A DNA stretch of 64,000 nucleotides, taken from positions 26,806 through 90,805 of the forward strand of contig DAOUIF010000036.1 of the NCBI GenBank assembly GCA_034423575.1. Reading direction: 5' to 3'. The notes beneath the pieces were generated by a model. The model saw only the letters and a program-made list of their open reading frames with translations, ran no database searches and was not told the origin of the DNA. Every line of letters starts with the position of its first letter. Position 1 is the stretch's first letter. Shown in pieces: positions 32,320-40,407 of this stretch. The translations under genes and the position numbers were made by a program. This DNA comes from Bin87 sp034423575 (GTDB taxonomy: Bacteria; Chloroflexota; Dehalococcoidia; Lucifugimonadales; UBA3495).

Positions 32320-33540
32320 TTGACCAGCCAAGTCCGAATTCCCGAAAACCTTTCCACCATCACGCGCCGAGGCGTGAGCCGGATCATCTCCGAGGAGGAG
32401 TTCACGGCGATGCTGCAGCGGGGCACCCCCCTGCGGTTGAAAATGGGTTTCGACCCCAGCAGGCCGGATATCCACCTCGGCCATGTCGTCGGCCTGCGCA
32501 AGCTCCGCCAACTTCAGGATCTGGGACACCAGGTCATCTTGATTGTGGGCGATTGGACGGCGCAGATCGGTGACCCGTCGGGGCGTTCGGCTACGCGCAC
32601 CATGCTGACCCACGCCGAAGTGCTGGAAAACGCCGAGTCGTATATGCGCCAGTTCTTCAAGGTGGTCGACCGCGATCGTACCCAGGTGGAATGGCAGAGC
32701 CAGTGGTTCGGCGAATTCACCCTGGCCAACGTCATCGAGCTCACCAGTCGGTTCACGATCAACCAGTTCCTCCACCGGGAGGACTTCGCCAACCGCTACG
32801 CGCAAAACCAACCTATCGCAATCACCGAGATGCTCTATCCCTTGATGCAGGCTTACGACTCGGTGGTAATCGAATCCGACGTGGAATTCGGCGGCACGGA
32901 CCAGATGTTCAACCTGCTGGTCGGGCGAGAACTTCAGGGAATGATGGGGCAGACTCCGCAGCAGTGCTTCATGATGCACATCCTGGTCGGAACCGACGGC
33001 GTGCAGAAGATGAGCAAGAGCCTCGGCAACTACGTGGCGCTGGAAGAGCCCGCGCAGGAAATGTACGGCAAGATCATGTCGCTGCCGGACCAACTGATCA
33101 CGTCATACTACGAATATCTGACCGACGTGCCGGACGACGATATCACCGAGATGACACGGACCATGGAGTCCGAGACTGCCAACCCGATGGATTTCAAGAA
33201 AAGCCTTGCCCATCGCATCACCACAACCTTCCACGACCGCGACGCCGCCGACTCCGCCCAATCCCAGTTCGAGCAGGTGGTGCAACGACGGGATCTGCCC
33301 GATGACATTCCCGAGGTGGCGCTGTCCGAAGTGTCCGGGTTGCCGATAAATCGCCTGCTGGTCCAGATCGGCCTCGTCAGCAGCAACGGTGAAGCGCGGC
33401 GGCTGCTGGGCCAGGGCGCGGTCGAACTAATCCGCTCCGACGGGCAGCGCGTCAGCGCCGCTATGGGTGAAGAGTTAGAGGTGAATGCGGGAGACGTAGT
33501 GCGCGCGGGACGACGGCGGTTCGTGCGGCTCATTCCCTGA
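32320..33540 (+). CDS. tyrS: tyrosyl-tRNA synthetase
   Basis: The class I synthetase for tyrosine (406 residues). HLGH at residues 52-55 and KMSKS at 231-235 are the two signature motifs, and the tyrosine pocket region ITEMLYPLMQAYDSV and the C-terminal S4 RNA-binding domain (INRLLVQIGLVSSNGEARRLLGQGAV) are intact. The arrangement of these motifs is that of the TyrZ-like branch. Translation starts at a TTG at 32320 with AGGTGA upstream. It is probably transcribed with ribF. Confidence 0.95.
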   Translation: MTSQVRIPENLSTITRRGVSRIISEEEFTAMLQRGTPLRLKMGFDPSRPDIHLGHVVGLRKLRQLQDLGHQVILIVGDWTAQIGDPSGRSATRTMLTHAEVLENAESYMRQFFKVVDRDRTQVEWQSQWFGEFTLANVIELTSRFTINQFLHREDFANRYAQNQPIAITEMLYPLMQAYDSVVIESDVEFGGTDQMFNLLVGRELQGMMGQTPQQCFMMHILVGTDGVQKMSKSLGNYVALEEPAQEMYGKIMSLPDQLITSYYEYLTDVPDDDITEMTRTMESETANPMDFKKSLAHRITTTFHDRDAADSAQSQFEQVVQRRDLPDDIPEVALSEVSGLPINRLLVQIGLVSSNGEARRLLGQGAVELIRSDGQRVSAAMGEELEVNAGDVVRAGRRRFVRLIP

Positions 33541-33633
33541 ATAAGCGGGCCGCCTCGTTACACTGTTTGGTGATCTGCTGATTACCTTGCTGCGCGCACT
33601 GGAGACATCGGCCATGACTACTGCCAAAAACTG

Positions 33634-34167
33634 ATGACCGCTTCAGGACTGCTCACGTTGCCCGATGACGGTCAATGCTACGAGCTGATACGAGGTGTGT
33701 TGATTACGATGGCGCCTGCCAGCGCACCTCACGGTGCAGTCACGGACCGCATTCGCCGGCGCATCGGAAACTTCGTTAAGGCAAATAATTCGGGCAAAGC
33801 CTACACCGCCGAAACCGGGGTCTTCATCGAACATGACCCCGATACGGTGCGTGCCCCCGATTACGCGTTCATTTCTCACGAGCGTATCGCCGGCGCGTCG
33901 CCGTCCAGCCGTTACTCTGAGATAACCCCGGATCTGGTGGTGGAAGTGATTGCGGGCGATTACCGGTCATCGGTGGTGGAGGCCAAAACGCGCATGTGGC
34001 TGGACGCCGGTGTAAGGCTGGTCGCGGTCGCATACGTCGGCAGTACGGAATTAATTGCACACCATGCTGACGGCACGGTGCGGCGATTTGGCCCCGGGGA
34101 TACGCTATCCTGCGAGCCTGTTCTGCCCGGTTTCGCCTGCGCCGTAGACGATATTTTCGCCTACTGA
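33634..34167 (+). CDS. Uma2 family (DUF820) protein, N-terminus frame-shifted
   Basis: A 177-residue protein of the Uma2/DUF820 group, which has a restriction-endonuclease-like fold. Family marks include LPDDGQCYELIRGVLI, the PDYAFIS strand, PDLVVEVIAGD, and EAKTRMWLDAGVRLV, giving the PD-D/E-x-K style acidic and lysine residues. Uma2 proteins usually begin MTT..., with extra residues before LPDDG. Here such a start (ATG at 33614) exists but is out of frame by one base, across an A-run at 33626-33630. The ATG at 33634 has no ribosome-binding site. The protein may be a genuine truncation, or the A-run may be miscounted. Function in these bacteria is unknown. Confidence 0.75.
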   Translation: MTASGLLTLPDDGQCYELIRGVLITMAPASAPHGAVTDRIRRRIGNFVKANNSGKAYTAETGVFIEHDPDTVRAPDYAFISHERIAGASPSSRYSEITPDLVVEVIAGDYRSSVVEAKTRMWLDAGVRLVAVAYVGSTELIAHHADGTVRRFGPGDTLSCEPVLPGFACAVDDIFAY

Positions 34168-34174
34168 AGGGCGC

Positions 34175-35410
34175 TCACACCGGCAGGATCGGCGGCGCTT
34201 CTTCCGGCAGCGTTACCTCACGCAATGAGAGGTGGCTGCCGTCGGTGAACCAGGGGTTGCGCGGGTCGCGGGATGGCAGCAGCACGGTGGCCGTTCCCGG
34301 AGCGGTGACCTCGCCGCGCTGGTTCTCGGCCCAGATGTCCACATCCACCAGCGCGTTGCCCTGGTGAATGTACTTCCGCGCCACACGGCCCTTGCAGAAC
34401 TGGGTGTCGCCATAGACGTTGAACCGCCGCGTCTCCACTCGGAGCCGCTTGAGGAAGGCGTCGTCGCCCATCCAGTTGGTCATCAGGGTTCCCAGCCAGG
34501 ACACCCGCTGCGGGCCGTAATCGTACGCGCCGGGCACACCCACGGCCTCGGCCACCGAGTCGCGCAGGTGTCCGATCCCGGTGTATTCCAGGCCGCCGCC
34601 CGACTCCGGGTTCCTGAAGAAGTGGTTGGGATGGCGCATGGCCTCTCGGAGCAGCACACCGTGGGCGCTGGAACGGCCCGTGCCGACCAGGAAAGCGCTC
34701 ACGTCCTGGAGAGAAAGCGGCCCGCGGACCACCGTGGGCAGTTCTTCCCCGATTTCAGTGTCCTCCCAGTAGCGGGGCTGCCCTCCACGCGCGTTCTCGT
34801 TGAGAACCTGCTCGTCGATCCGCGCCAGCTCGTCTTCAGTGTACTCGTGGCGCTTGGGCACGTCCGCGTACTTCCCGCGTTCGCGGGAGGCTCGACGTTG
34901 GTGGCGGGTACACCATCCAACGACGCGGGCAACCACCTCGTCGCGCTGGTTGGAATAGGTAGTCTCCACGTACTGGATGACCAGGCGCCCGGAATAGGCG
35001 CTCTGCTTTTCCTGGACGTCCAGGACCCGCTCGACGCAGTTCACCGCGTCGCCGGGCCGGAGCATGCGGAAAAACTCCCAATCGTTGCCGGCGAAGAACC
35101 CATGCACTCCCGGCAGTCCCCATCGGGTCCGGCCTGACCAGTGGCGCATGTAGGGAGCGCACGGGTGACCCACGACGCTGCCGTACTTGGAGTAAGCGGC
35201 GTATTCCTGGTCCCGGAACAGCGGGTTGGCGTCGCCGATCCCATTGACGAAATTCAGCATGGTGTCCAGCGTGGCCTGGCGCACGTACTGTTCGGTGCGC
35301 ATCCGCACGCCGATCATGGCGCGGGCGGCGGCCAGAGCTTCGTCGGAGATGCCGCCCTCAACCTCGGGAAGGGTTTCAACTACCTGTTGCTGCGATTGCT
35401 GCTGGGTCAC
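34175..35410 (-). CDS. MaoC-like (FAS1-type double-hotdog) dehydratase
   Basis: A 411-residue protein with two hotdog domains. The N-terminal one (residues about 30-190) resembles the FAS1-like dehydratase domain (VNGIGDANPLFRDQEYAAYSKYGSVVGHPCAPYM). The C-terminal one (about 215-400) is less conserved and has VRGPLSLQDVSAFLVGTGR and FNVYGDTQFCKGRV. Such enzymes hydrate or dehydrate enoyl-CoA thioesters; the substrate is not predictable. The start ATG at 35410 is followed by a Gln-rich, non-conserved tail. It is not clearly in an operon with its neighbours. Two CaiB-type CoA-transferases follow within 3 kb, which supports a CoA-thioester pathway. Confidence 0.82.
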   Translation of the reverse strand: MTQQQSQQQVVETLPEVEGGISDEALAAARAMIGVRMRTEQYVRQATLDTMLNFVNGIGDANPLFRDQEYAAYSKYGSVVGHPCAPYMRHWSGRTRWGLPGVHGFFAGNDWEFFRMLRPGDAVNCVERVLDVQEKQSAYSGRLVIQYVETTYSNQRDEVVARVVGWCTRHQRRASRERGKYADVPKRHEYTEDELARIDEQVLNENARGGQPRYWEDTEIGEELPTVVRGPLSLQDVSAFLVGTGRSSAHGVLLREAMRHPNHFFRNPESGGGLEYTGIGHLRDSVAEAVGVPGAYDYGPQRVSWLGTLMTNWMGDDAFLKRLRVETRRFNVYGDTQFCKGRVARKYIHQGNALVDVDIWAENQRGEVTAPGTATVLLPSRDPRNPWFTDGSHLSLREVTLPEEAPPILPV

Positions 35411-35437
35411 TACGGTTCCACCTTTCTGACAAATGGG

Positions 35438-35782
35438 CTACAAACTGATTAACAAGCTCGACAAATGCAAACCGGTCAAGCACGCCATCTCGACGAACAG
35501 CCACGTCATCGGACCATTCACCAGCTCGCTACCGGAGATTTTATCTTTCGAAAGTAGCCGGCTCACTTTCTCGAGCAGCAAGAAATACGACATGACCGTC
35601 AGGGATATGAGAACAAATCTCGACACAGCGATCAGGCCAGCGATCAACCGGGCCGTCTGCAACTGTGGTTCCGCGACGGGCTGTTCATGAAATTGACCGA
35701 AAAGTCCGAAACCGATTGCCGCTGTAGCTATGGCCAAAATGCCGAGTGCTAACTGATGACGGTCTGGAGCCCTTCCACTCAC
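35438..35782 (-). CDS. small membrane protein of unknown function (pair, second gene)
   Basis: A 114-residue protein with three hydrophobic stretches, at about 12-30, 45-72 and 90-112. It starts at a GTG overlapping the stop of the preceding gene by four bases, so it is translationally coupled to it. No family is recognised. The membrane-segment pattern and the overlap argue for a real gene. Confidence 0.5.
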   Translation of the reverse strand: MSGRAPDRHQLALGILAIATAAIGFGLFGQFHEQPVAEPQLQTARLIAGLIAVSRFVLISLTVMSYFLLLEKVSRLLSKDKISGSELVNGPMTWLFVEMACLTGLHLSSLLISL

Positions 35783-36057
35783 CGACCCGGTTCCCCGTCT
35801 TCATGCCTCCGCGACCGCCAATCAAGCCAGAAGCCATACAGAACGGCGCTCAATCCGCAAAGCGCCATGGTCAAACTCAAAGTAAACACAACCCACGCAT
35901 CGGTGCTTCGCGAAACGATGCGCAAAACAAGGACGGACAAGATCAAAACCCAAATTCCGATCAGTAATGGAGCAATCCCGATGCGCCCGTAAAACTTTAG
36001 ATTGCTGTGGTCTCTTGATCCGGTCAACTTGTCATCTCCAGCGCGCCGAGCCGACAC
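35779..36057 (-). CDS. small membrane protein of unknown function (pair, first gene)
   Basis: A 92-residue protein with two hydrophobic helices, about 28-50 and 57-76, flanked by charged ends. It starts with GTG at 36057 and overlaps the following gene by four bases. It lies 18 bases downstream of a CaiB-type gene on the same strand. The family is unknown. Confidence 0.5.
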   Translation of the reverse strand: MSARRAGDDKLTGSRDHSNLKFYGRIGIAPLLIGIWVLILSVLVLRIVSRSTDAWVVFTLSLTMALCGLSAVLYGFWLDWRSRRHEDGEPGR

Positions 36058-36075
36058 AACATCATGACGCTATCA

Positions 36076-37338
36076 CTAATATACCACCCGTTGCTCTTCC
36101 AACTGCGCCAGGTCGTCCTCGCTCAGCCCCAGATATCCGCAGAGCACTTCCCGATTGTGTTCGCCCAACAACGGGGCGTGACGCCGCACCCGGGACGGGG
36201 ACTTGCTCAGGTTCCACATCAGGTTGAACACCGGCTCAGCGCCCAGCGCTGGGTGTTCCGTGTCGCGGTACAGGCCCCTGGCCATAAAGTGCGGGTGGAA
36301 TAGCCGTTCTTCGGCGCCCAGCACCGGAGCCGCGGCCACCCCGTGCGATTGCAGAAGCTCGGTTATGGCGTCAGCCTCGTGTTCAGCCGTCCATCGGGAT
36401 ATGAGCGCATCCAGTTCGCGGCGGTGACGCTGGCGGCGGAATTGGCTAGCGAACCGGCCATCAGCCGCCCAGGACGGGGATCCCATGACCTGCACCAGCG
36501 CCCGCCATTCCCCTTCCGACCGGACCGCGATGGACACCCACTTGTCCTCGCCGGCGCACGGGTAGTTGCCGTACGGCGCCATGGTCGGATCGTGGTTTCC
36601 ACGGGTTTGAAGCGAGCGCCCGGTCATGGCTTGCTCCATGAGGCCAACGCCCTGGGTAACCACCGTCGCCCGCAACATGGACACGTCGATGTGTTGACCC
36701 TTGCCGGTCCGGTTGCGGTGGTACAACGCAGACGAAATCGCGAAAACGGCGTGCAGCGCCCCGCAAATATCACCAAACGCGTGCTTCAGGCCCAGGGGTC
36801 CCCCGCCCTCGTATCCCATCGTGCTGTCCAGGCCGGAAAGCGACCCGATGGACGGAGCATATGCGCGCAGGTCCCGAAGCGGCCCTTCCTGCCCCGTGGA
36901 GGAAATCGAGGCCATGATTATGTCAGGCTTGATCCCTCGCAGGGCCTCGTAACCCAGTCCCAGCCGCTCCATCACCCCCGGCGAGAAGTTCTCGATCACC
37001 ACGTCGCAGCGGGAGGCAAGGTTCTTGGCCAACTCCACGGCTTCCGGCTCTGCAATGTTCAGCGTCACACTGAGCTTGCCCCGGTTCACGTTGTGGAACA
37101 TCGGGTTCTGCTCCGGGTCGGGTTCGTCCCCAACGATAGGGCGCCCCATCCGCATGTAGTCCAAGCGTTGCCGGGTCTCAACCTTGATTACTTCAGCGCC
37201 CATATCCGCCAGGACCATGCCAGGCAGCGCGCCAGCCAGGACCCAGCCAAAGTCCAGCACGCGGTACCCGCTCAGTACGCCGGGCATCCCGTCGGCATAG
37301 GTGTCAGCGCCATTTAGCGGTTCAACCATGTTGCTCAA
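36076..37338 (-). CDS. CaiB/BaiF (class III) CoA-transferase
   Basis: A 420-residue class III CoA-transferase, an enzyme that moves CoA between organic acids through an aspartyl-CoA thioester. The catalytic aspartate is found in KHAFGDICGALHA, at the same distance from the conserved GKGQHIDV as in other members. The N-terminal motif LAGALPGMVLADMGAEVIKVE is typical. Translation may start at TTG 37338 or ATG 37329. The stop codon of the small membrane gene upstream directly abuts the TTG. Substrate and donor are not predictable. Confidence 0.9.
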   Translation of the reverse strand: MSNMVEPLNGADTYADGMPGVLSGYRVLDFGWVLAGALPGMVLADMGAEVIKVETRQRLDYMRMGRPIVGDEPDPEQNPMFHNVNRGKLSVTLNIAEPEAVELAKNLASRCDVVIENFSPGVMERLGLGYEALRGIKPDIIMASISSTGQEGPLRDLRAYAPSIGSLSGLDSTMGYEGGGPLGLKHAFGDICGALHAVFAISSALYHRNRTGKGQHIDVSMLRATVVTQGVGLMEQAMTGRSLQTRGNHDPTMAPYGNYPCAGEDKWVSIAVRSEGEWRALVQVMGSPSWAADGRFASQFRRQRHRRELDALISRWTAEHEADAITELLQSHGVAAAPVLGAEERLFHPHFMARGLYRDTEHPALGAEPVFNLMWNLSKSPSRVRRHAPLLGEHNREVLCGYLGLSEDDLAQLEEQRVVY

Positions 37339-37599
37339 TCACCGTTGTTCACGAGGCGGGACGATCCATGCTGCCAGTGCCGGCATCACCGACAGCAGCG
37401 CTGCCGCCGCGATTTTTGTGTATCCCCCGCCGTAAACCAGGCTCAGCGTCCACAACAGTCCGAAGCAGATCGCGCCCACGATGATACCGGCGATGATTAT
37501 GATCTCGGGCCGGTGGTTCTTCTTCATTGCGATCTGCCGGGCGATAAGGCAGCTGCCCAGAAAAACCACCACGCAGGCAATCGTGATACGGATCAGCAT
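37339..37599 (-). CDS. small membrane protein of unknown function
   Basis: An 86-residue protein with three hydrophobic stretches, at about 2-20, 35-56 and 62-80, and a positively charged loop (MKKNHRPE). It ends immediately before the start of the CaiB gene at 37338, with no spacing. No known family recognised. The gene is accepted because of the membrane pattern and the tight spacing. Confidence 0.5.
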   Translation of the reverse strand: MLIRITIACVVVFLGSCLIARQIAMKKNHRPEIIIIAGIIVGAICFGLLWTLSLVYGGGYTKIAAAALLSVMPALAAWIVPPREQR

Positions 37600-37663
37600 G
37601 GGTGACGGACGACAGCAATTGCGGGACTGTCGAAATGGCGAATCGTCATGCGAACGCGAACGT

Positions 37664-38869
37664 TCAAATGATCCCGGTCTGGTAAAGCTTTACCAGGTCC
37701 GCGGCGCTGTAGCCCAGCTCGTCACACAGAATGGCCCGGTTGTGCCGGCCCAGTGTTGGGGCCGGTGTGGACGCCGACACATCGGCATCGGACAGTCGAT
37801 ACGGCACGCCGGGGTAAGCTATCGGCCCAGTATCATCGCGCTCTATGACCACGAACAGGTCCTCCAGGGACGGATCCGTCCGCACTTCCTCATAGGTGCG
37901 CACGGGCGCCAGCGGGATCCGGTGTTCCAAGGCAATTTCCAGCAGTTCCGACTTGGTGTAATCAGCCAACCAGGCCTCCAGGTACCCATCCACTTCGTCC
38001 GCATAGAGGTTGTTCATGGCGGTGCGGTTGCGCAATCTCTGCTCCTGCGACCACTCCGGCATACCCATGATCTCGAGCAACCGCCGCCACTGGCGGCCCT
38101 CCGGCGAACCTACGAAGATGTGCCCGTCCTTGCAGCGCAGGATGCAGTTGGGGTACGGAAAATCCAGCGCGTGGTGCCCGGTGCGTCGAGTGACGCGCCA
38201 TTCGTAGACCGCCATCAGGGCCTCCGGCCCGTTGTACAGGCCGGCCATCGTTTCCGCTTCGGCGATGTCGATGTGCTGGCCGCCGTGAGTGTCCCGGCCC
38301 AACAGCGCCATGACGATCGACGACGCGGCGGCCATCCCGGCGAAGTACCCGACCTCCGGTGTCCCGAATGTCAGCGGCTCACGTTCCGCTTCACCAAGCC
38401 CCTCACAGATCCCACCGGCCGCGGCGAGATTGATGTCGTAGGCCTTGTAGTCGCGCCATGGGCCGGACTGGCCCCATGGGCTGATGCTTGCCATCACCAA
38501 TCCAGGGTGATCGGCGGCGAGCAGGTCGTAATCCAATCCGAGCCGTTCCATGTCGGCCGGCGGCACATTGTGCACCACCACGTCGGACGTCGCCGCCAGT
38601 TGATGCAGGATTCCCCTGCCCGTGGGAGTCTCCAGGTTGGCGGTGATGCCTGCCTTGTTGGCGTTGAGGTAAAGATACAGACCGCTGCGCTCAGGGTGTG
38701 GAACATCGTCGGGCCACGGCCCGTAACGCCGAGCATCTTCACCTATTCCCGGACGCTCTATCTTGACGACGTCGGCGCCAGCATCGGCCAGCAACTTCCC
38801 GCAATAGGGCGCGGAAATCATCGAGCCGATTTCCAGGACGCGCAGGCCGGACAGCAAGGTATAGGTCAT
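37664..38869 (-). CDS. CaiB/BaiF CoA-transferase family protein, catalytic Asp not conserved
   Basis: A 401-residue member of the class III CoA-transferase family. The N-terminal motif GSMISAPYCGKLLADAGADVVKIE and GGQHIDI are typical, and the overall length is normal. When aligned on those blocks with the two other CaiB proteins in the window, the position of the essential aspartate holds a glycine (TPEVGYFAGMAAA), so the enzyme may be inactive or use a different chemistry. A glutamate lies two residues before. I take the ATG at 38869; the extended frame to 38962 has no family similarity. No clear ribosome-binding site. Confidence 0.82.
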   Translation of the reverse strand: MTYTLLSGLRVLEIGSMISAPYCGKLLADAGADVVKIERPGIGEDARRYGPWPDDVPHPERSGLYLYLNANKAGITANLETPTGRGILHQLAATSDVVVHNVPPADMERLGLDYDLLAADHPGLVMASISPWGQSGPWRDYKAYDINLAAAGGICEGLGEAEREPLTFGTPEVGYFAGMAAASSIVMALLGRDTHGGQHIDIAEAETMAGLYNGPEALMAVYEWRVTRRTGHHALDFPYPNCILRCKDGHIFVGSPEGRQWRRLLEIMGMPEWSQEQRLRNRTAMNNLYADEVDGYLEAWLADYTKSELLEIALEHRIPLAPVRTYEEVRTDPSLEDLFVVIERDDTGPIAYPGVPYRLSDADVSASTPAPTLGRHNRAILCDELGYSAADLVKLYQTGII

Positions 38870-39102
38870 GGTATCAGGAGGAACCGGGAAGGCTGGGCGC
38901 AATGTTATCACAGGGTTAGCCAGGGTCAGGTGAGGAGCGGATCGTTCCAGGCACCACGCCACCAGCGACCGCGGATGGTACGTGCTGCATCGCGCGTCAA
39001 GAACGCGATCCCGAAGTCGCGGCGCACAGAACGCGGACCGCCGCTATGTTAGACTTGCGCTCGAACGACGTACGCTCGAACCCAACTTGAAGGAGACGCA
39101 TT

Positions 39103-39762
39103 ATGCCCAAGAAGCGCGGCACTGGCCTCATGATGGTCTGGTGCGAAGTTCCCGCCGAAGTCGAGGAAGAATTCAACCAGTGGTACAACACCGAGCACCT
39201 GCAGGAGCTGTTGTCCGTGCCGGGCGTGCTCAACGCGGCCAGGTACGAGGCCACCAGCAGCGGGCCCAAGCACCTCGCGATGTATGAACTGGAGTCGGCC
39301 GACGTAATCAACACCGACGCCTTCAAGAACCGGCCTCCCACCCCCTGGGGCCAACGAGTCGGACCGCGCGCGGTGGCGACCACGGTCATCAACAATGTGT
39401 ACCAAATGATCCACCCGACCGATTTAAGTGACGCGTTGGCAAATGCCGACATGTCGCCGGCGCTGCAAATCGGCCGAATGGACGTTCCGGAAGCCAGCGA
39501 CGCCGAATGGAATAACTGGTATTCCACCGTCTATGTTCCTAATTACGAAAAGGTTCCCGGCTGTATCCGCGGGCGCCGCTGGAAGTCCGTACGTGGCGAG
39601 CCGGCGTACGCCACCGTCTACGAATTCGAGAACCCGGAAGTATCGTCAACCGCGGGCTGGTTGGAGCAGCGCGAGGCCCATCCCGACAACGGTCGCATGC
39701 GCGAAGTCATGACCCACGCGGCCGGTTCGCCCGGCATTTGGCGCAAGACCTTCCAACCGTAA
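39103..39762 (+). CDS. two-domain EthD/dimeric alpha-beta barrel-like protein
   Basis: A 219-residue protein made of two tandem ferredoxin-like units. Unit 1 (about 8-100) reads MVWCEVPAEVEEEFNQWYNTEHLQELLSVPGV; unit 2 (about 120-212) reads GRMDVPEASDAEWNNWYSTVYVPNYEKVPG. Both have the W-Y-N-x-x-H/Y pattern of the EthD-like and DUF-type dimeric alpha-beta barrel families. A single polypeptide would thus form an intramolecular barrel. A paralogue with the same layout is at 59721. Function unknown: related domains act in degradation pathways or as cofactor-free oxygenases, here only inferred. The gene is followed by a strong terminator. Confidence 0.75.
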   Translation: MPKKRGTGLMMVWCEVPAEVEEEFNQWYNTEHLQELLSVPGVLNAARYEATSSGPKHLAMYELESADVINTDAFKNRPPTPWGQRVGPRAVATTVINNVYQMIHPTDLSDALANADMSPALQIGRMDVPEASDAEWNNWYSTVYVPNYEKVPGCIRGRRWKSVRGEPAYATVYEFENPEVSSTAGWLEQREAHPDNGRMREVMTHAAGSPGIWRKTFQP

Positions 39763-39792
39763 CGAACCCACACGATCCGTAGCGTAAAATGG

Positions 39793-39816
39793 AGGAGCGG
39801 ACTGTGGTCCGCTCCT
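39793..39816 (+). terminator. hairpin terminator between the EthD-like gene and the YtkA-like gene
   Basis: Perfect 10-bp arms AGGAGCGGAC (39793-39802) and GTCCGCTCCT (39807-39816) with a TGTG loop, followed by TCAAAATTTT. It lies 31 bases after the stop of the EthD-like gene. Confidence 0.75.
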
Positions 39817-39834
39817 TCAAAATTTTGGTGACTT

Positions 39835-40407
39835 ATGACGCCCGCCCGCCGTTTCACGTCCATTGCCCTCACCCTAGCCGCTGCTATCGTGCTGTGGTTG
39901 GGGCTTTTTGCGGCCGCGTCGGGACAGGACATCGTGGGGCAGGACACCCGCCGCAGCGAATCAGTCGCGGGACCCTACACCGTCGTGGTCGACGCCCAAA
40001 CCCTTCCGTCGTTGCAATCAGTGCAGTTCCTCATCCGCGTGACCGAGACTGCCACGGCGGCTCCATCCGAGGACCTCACGGTCACCATCCTGACCACGTG
40101 GAGCGGAAGCGATGAAACGGGAGAGAACATCGCTTTGAGTCCGAACGTGCCGGGGCTCTACACTGCCACCCTGAAGTTCGACCCCGGCAGGTGGGAAACC
40201 ACCATCCTGATCGAGCCACCCGACGGCGGGTCGTACGGCGCCGACGGCTTCGTATTCGACGTTCCAGAGCCGACCAGCGACACGGCCGCCGGTTTCGTCT
40301 TCATCGGTGTGGCGGTGGTCCTGATTGCCGGCGCCGGTTACCTGACCTGGCGCGTCCGTCGGAACCAGAAGGCCCGAGCCATCGCCCGTGGGGAAACGCC
40401 GCAATGA
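39835..40407 (+). CDS. exported YtkA-like protein linked to CtaG
   Basis: A 190-residue protein with a signal peptide (residues 1-30, ending at AASGQ), a beta-sandwich domain at about 40-130 resembling YtkA/FixH-type copper-trafficking domains (YTVVVDAQTLP, FLIRVTETATAAPSEDLTVTILT, PGLYTATLKFDPGRWETTI) and a C-terminal membrane helix at about 152-172 with a basic cytoplasmic tail. The stop overlaps the ctaG start (ATGA), so they are coupled. Involvement in cytochrome oxidase assembly or copper handling is inferred from this partner. No cytochrome oxidase subunit genes are in the window. Confidence 0.7.
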   Translation: MTPARRFTSIALTLAAAIVLWLGLFAAASGQDIVGQDTRRSESVAGPYTVVVDAQTLPSLQSVQFLIRVTETATAAPSEDLTVTILTTWSGSDETGENIALSPNVPGLYTATLKFDPGRWETTILIEPPDGGSYGADGFVFDVPEPTSDTAAGFVFIGVAVVLIAGAGYLTWRVRRNQKARAIARGETPQ

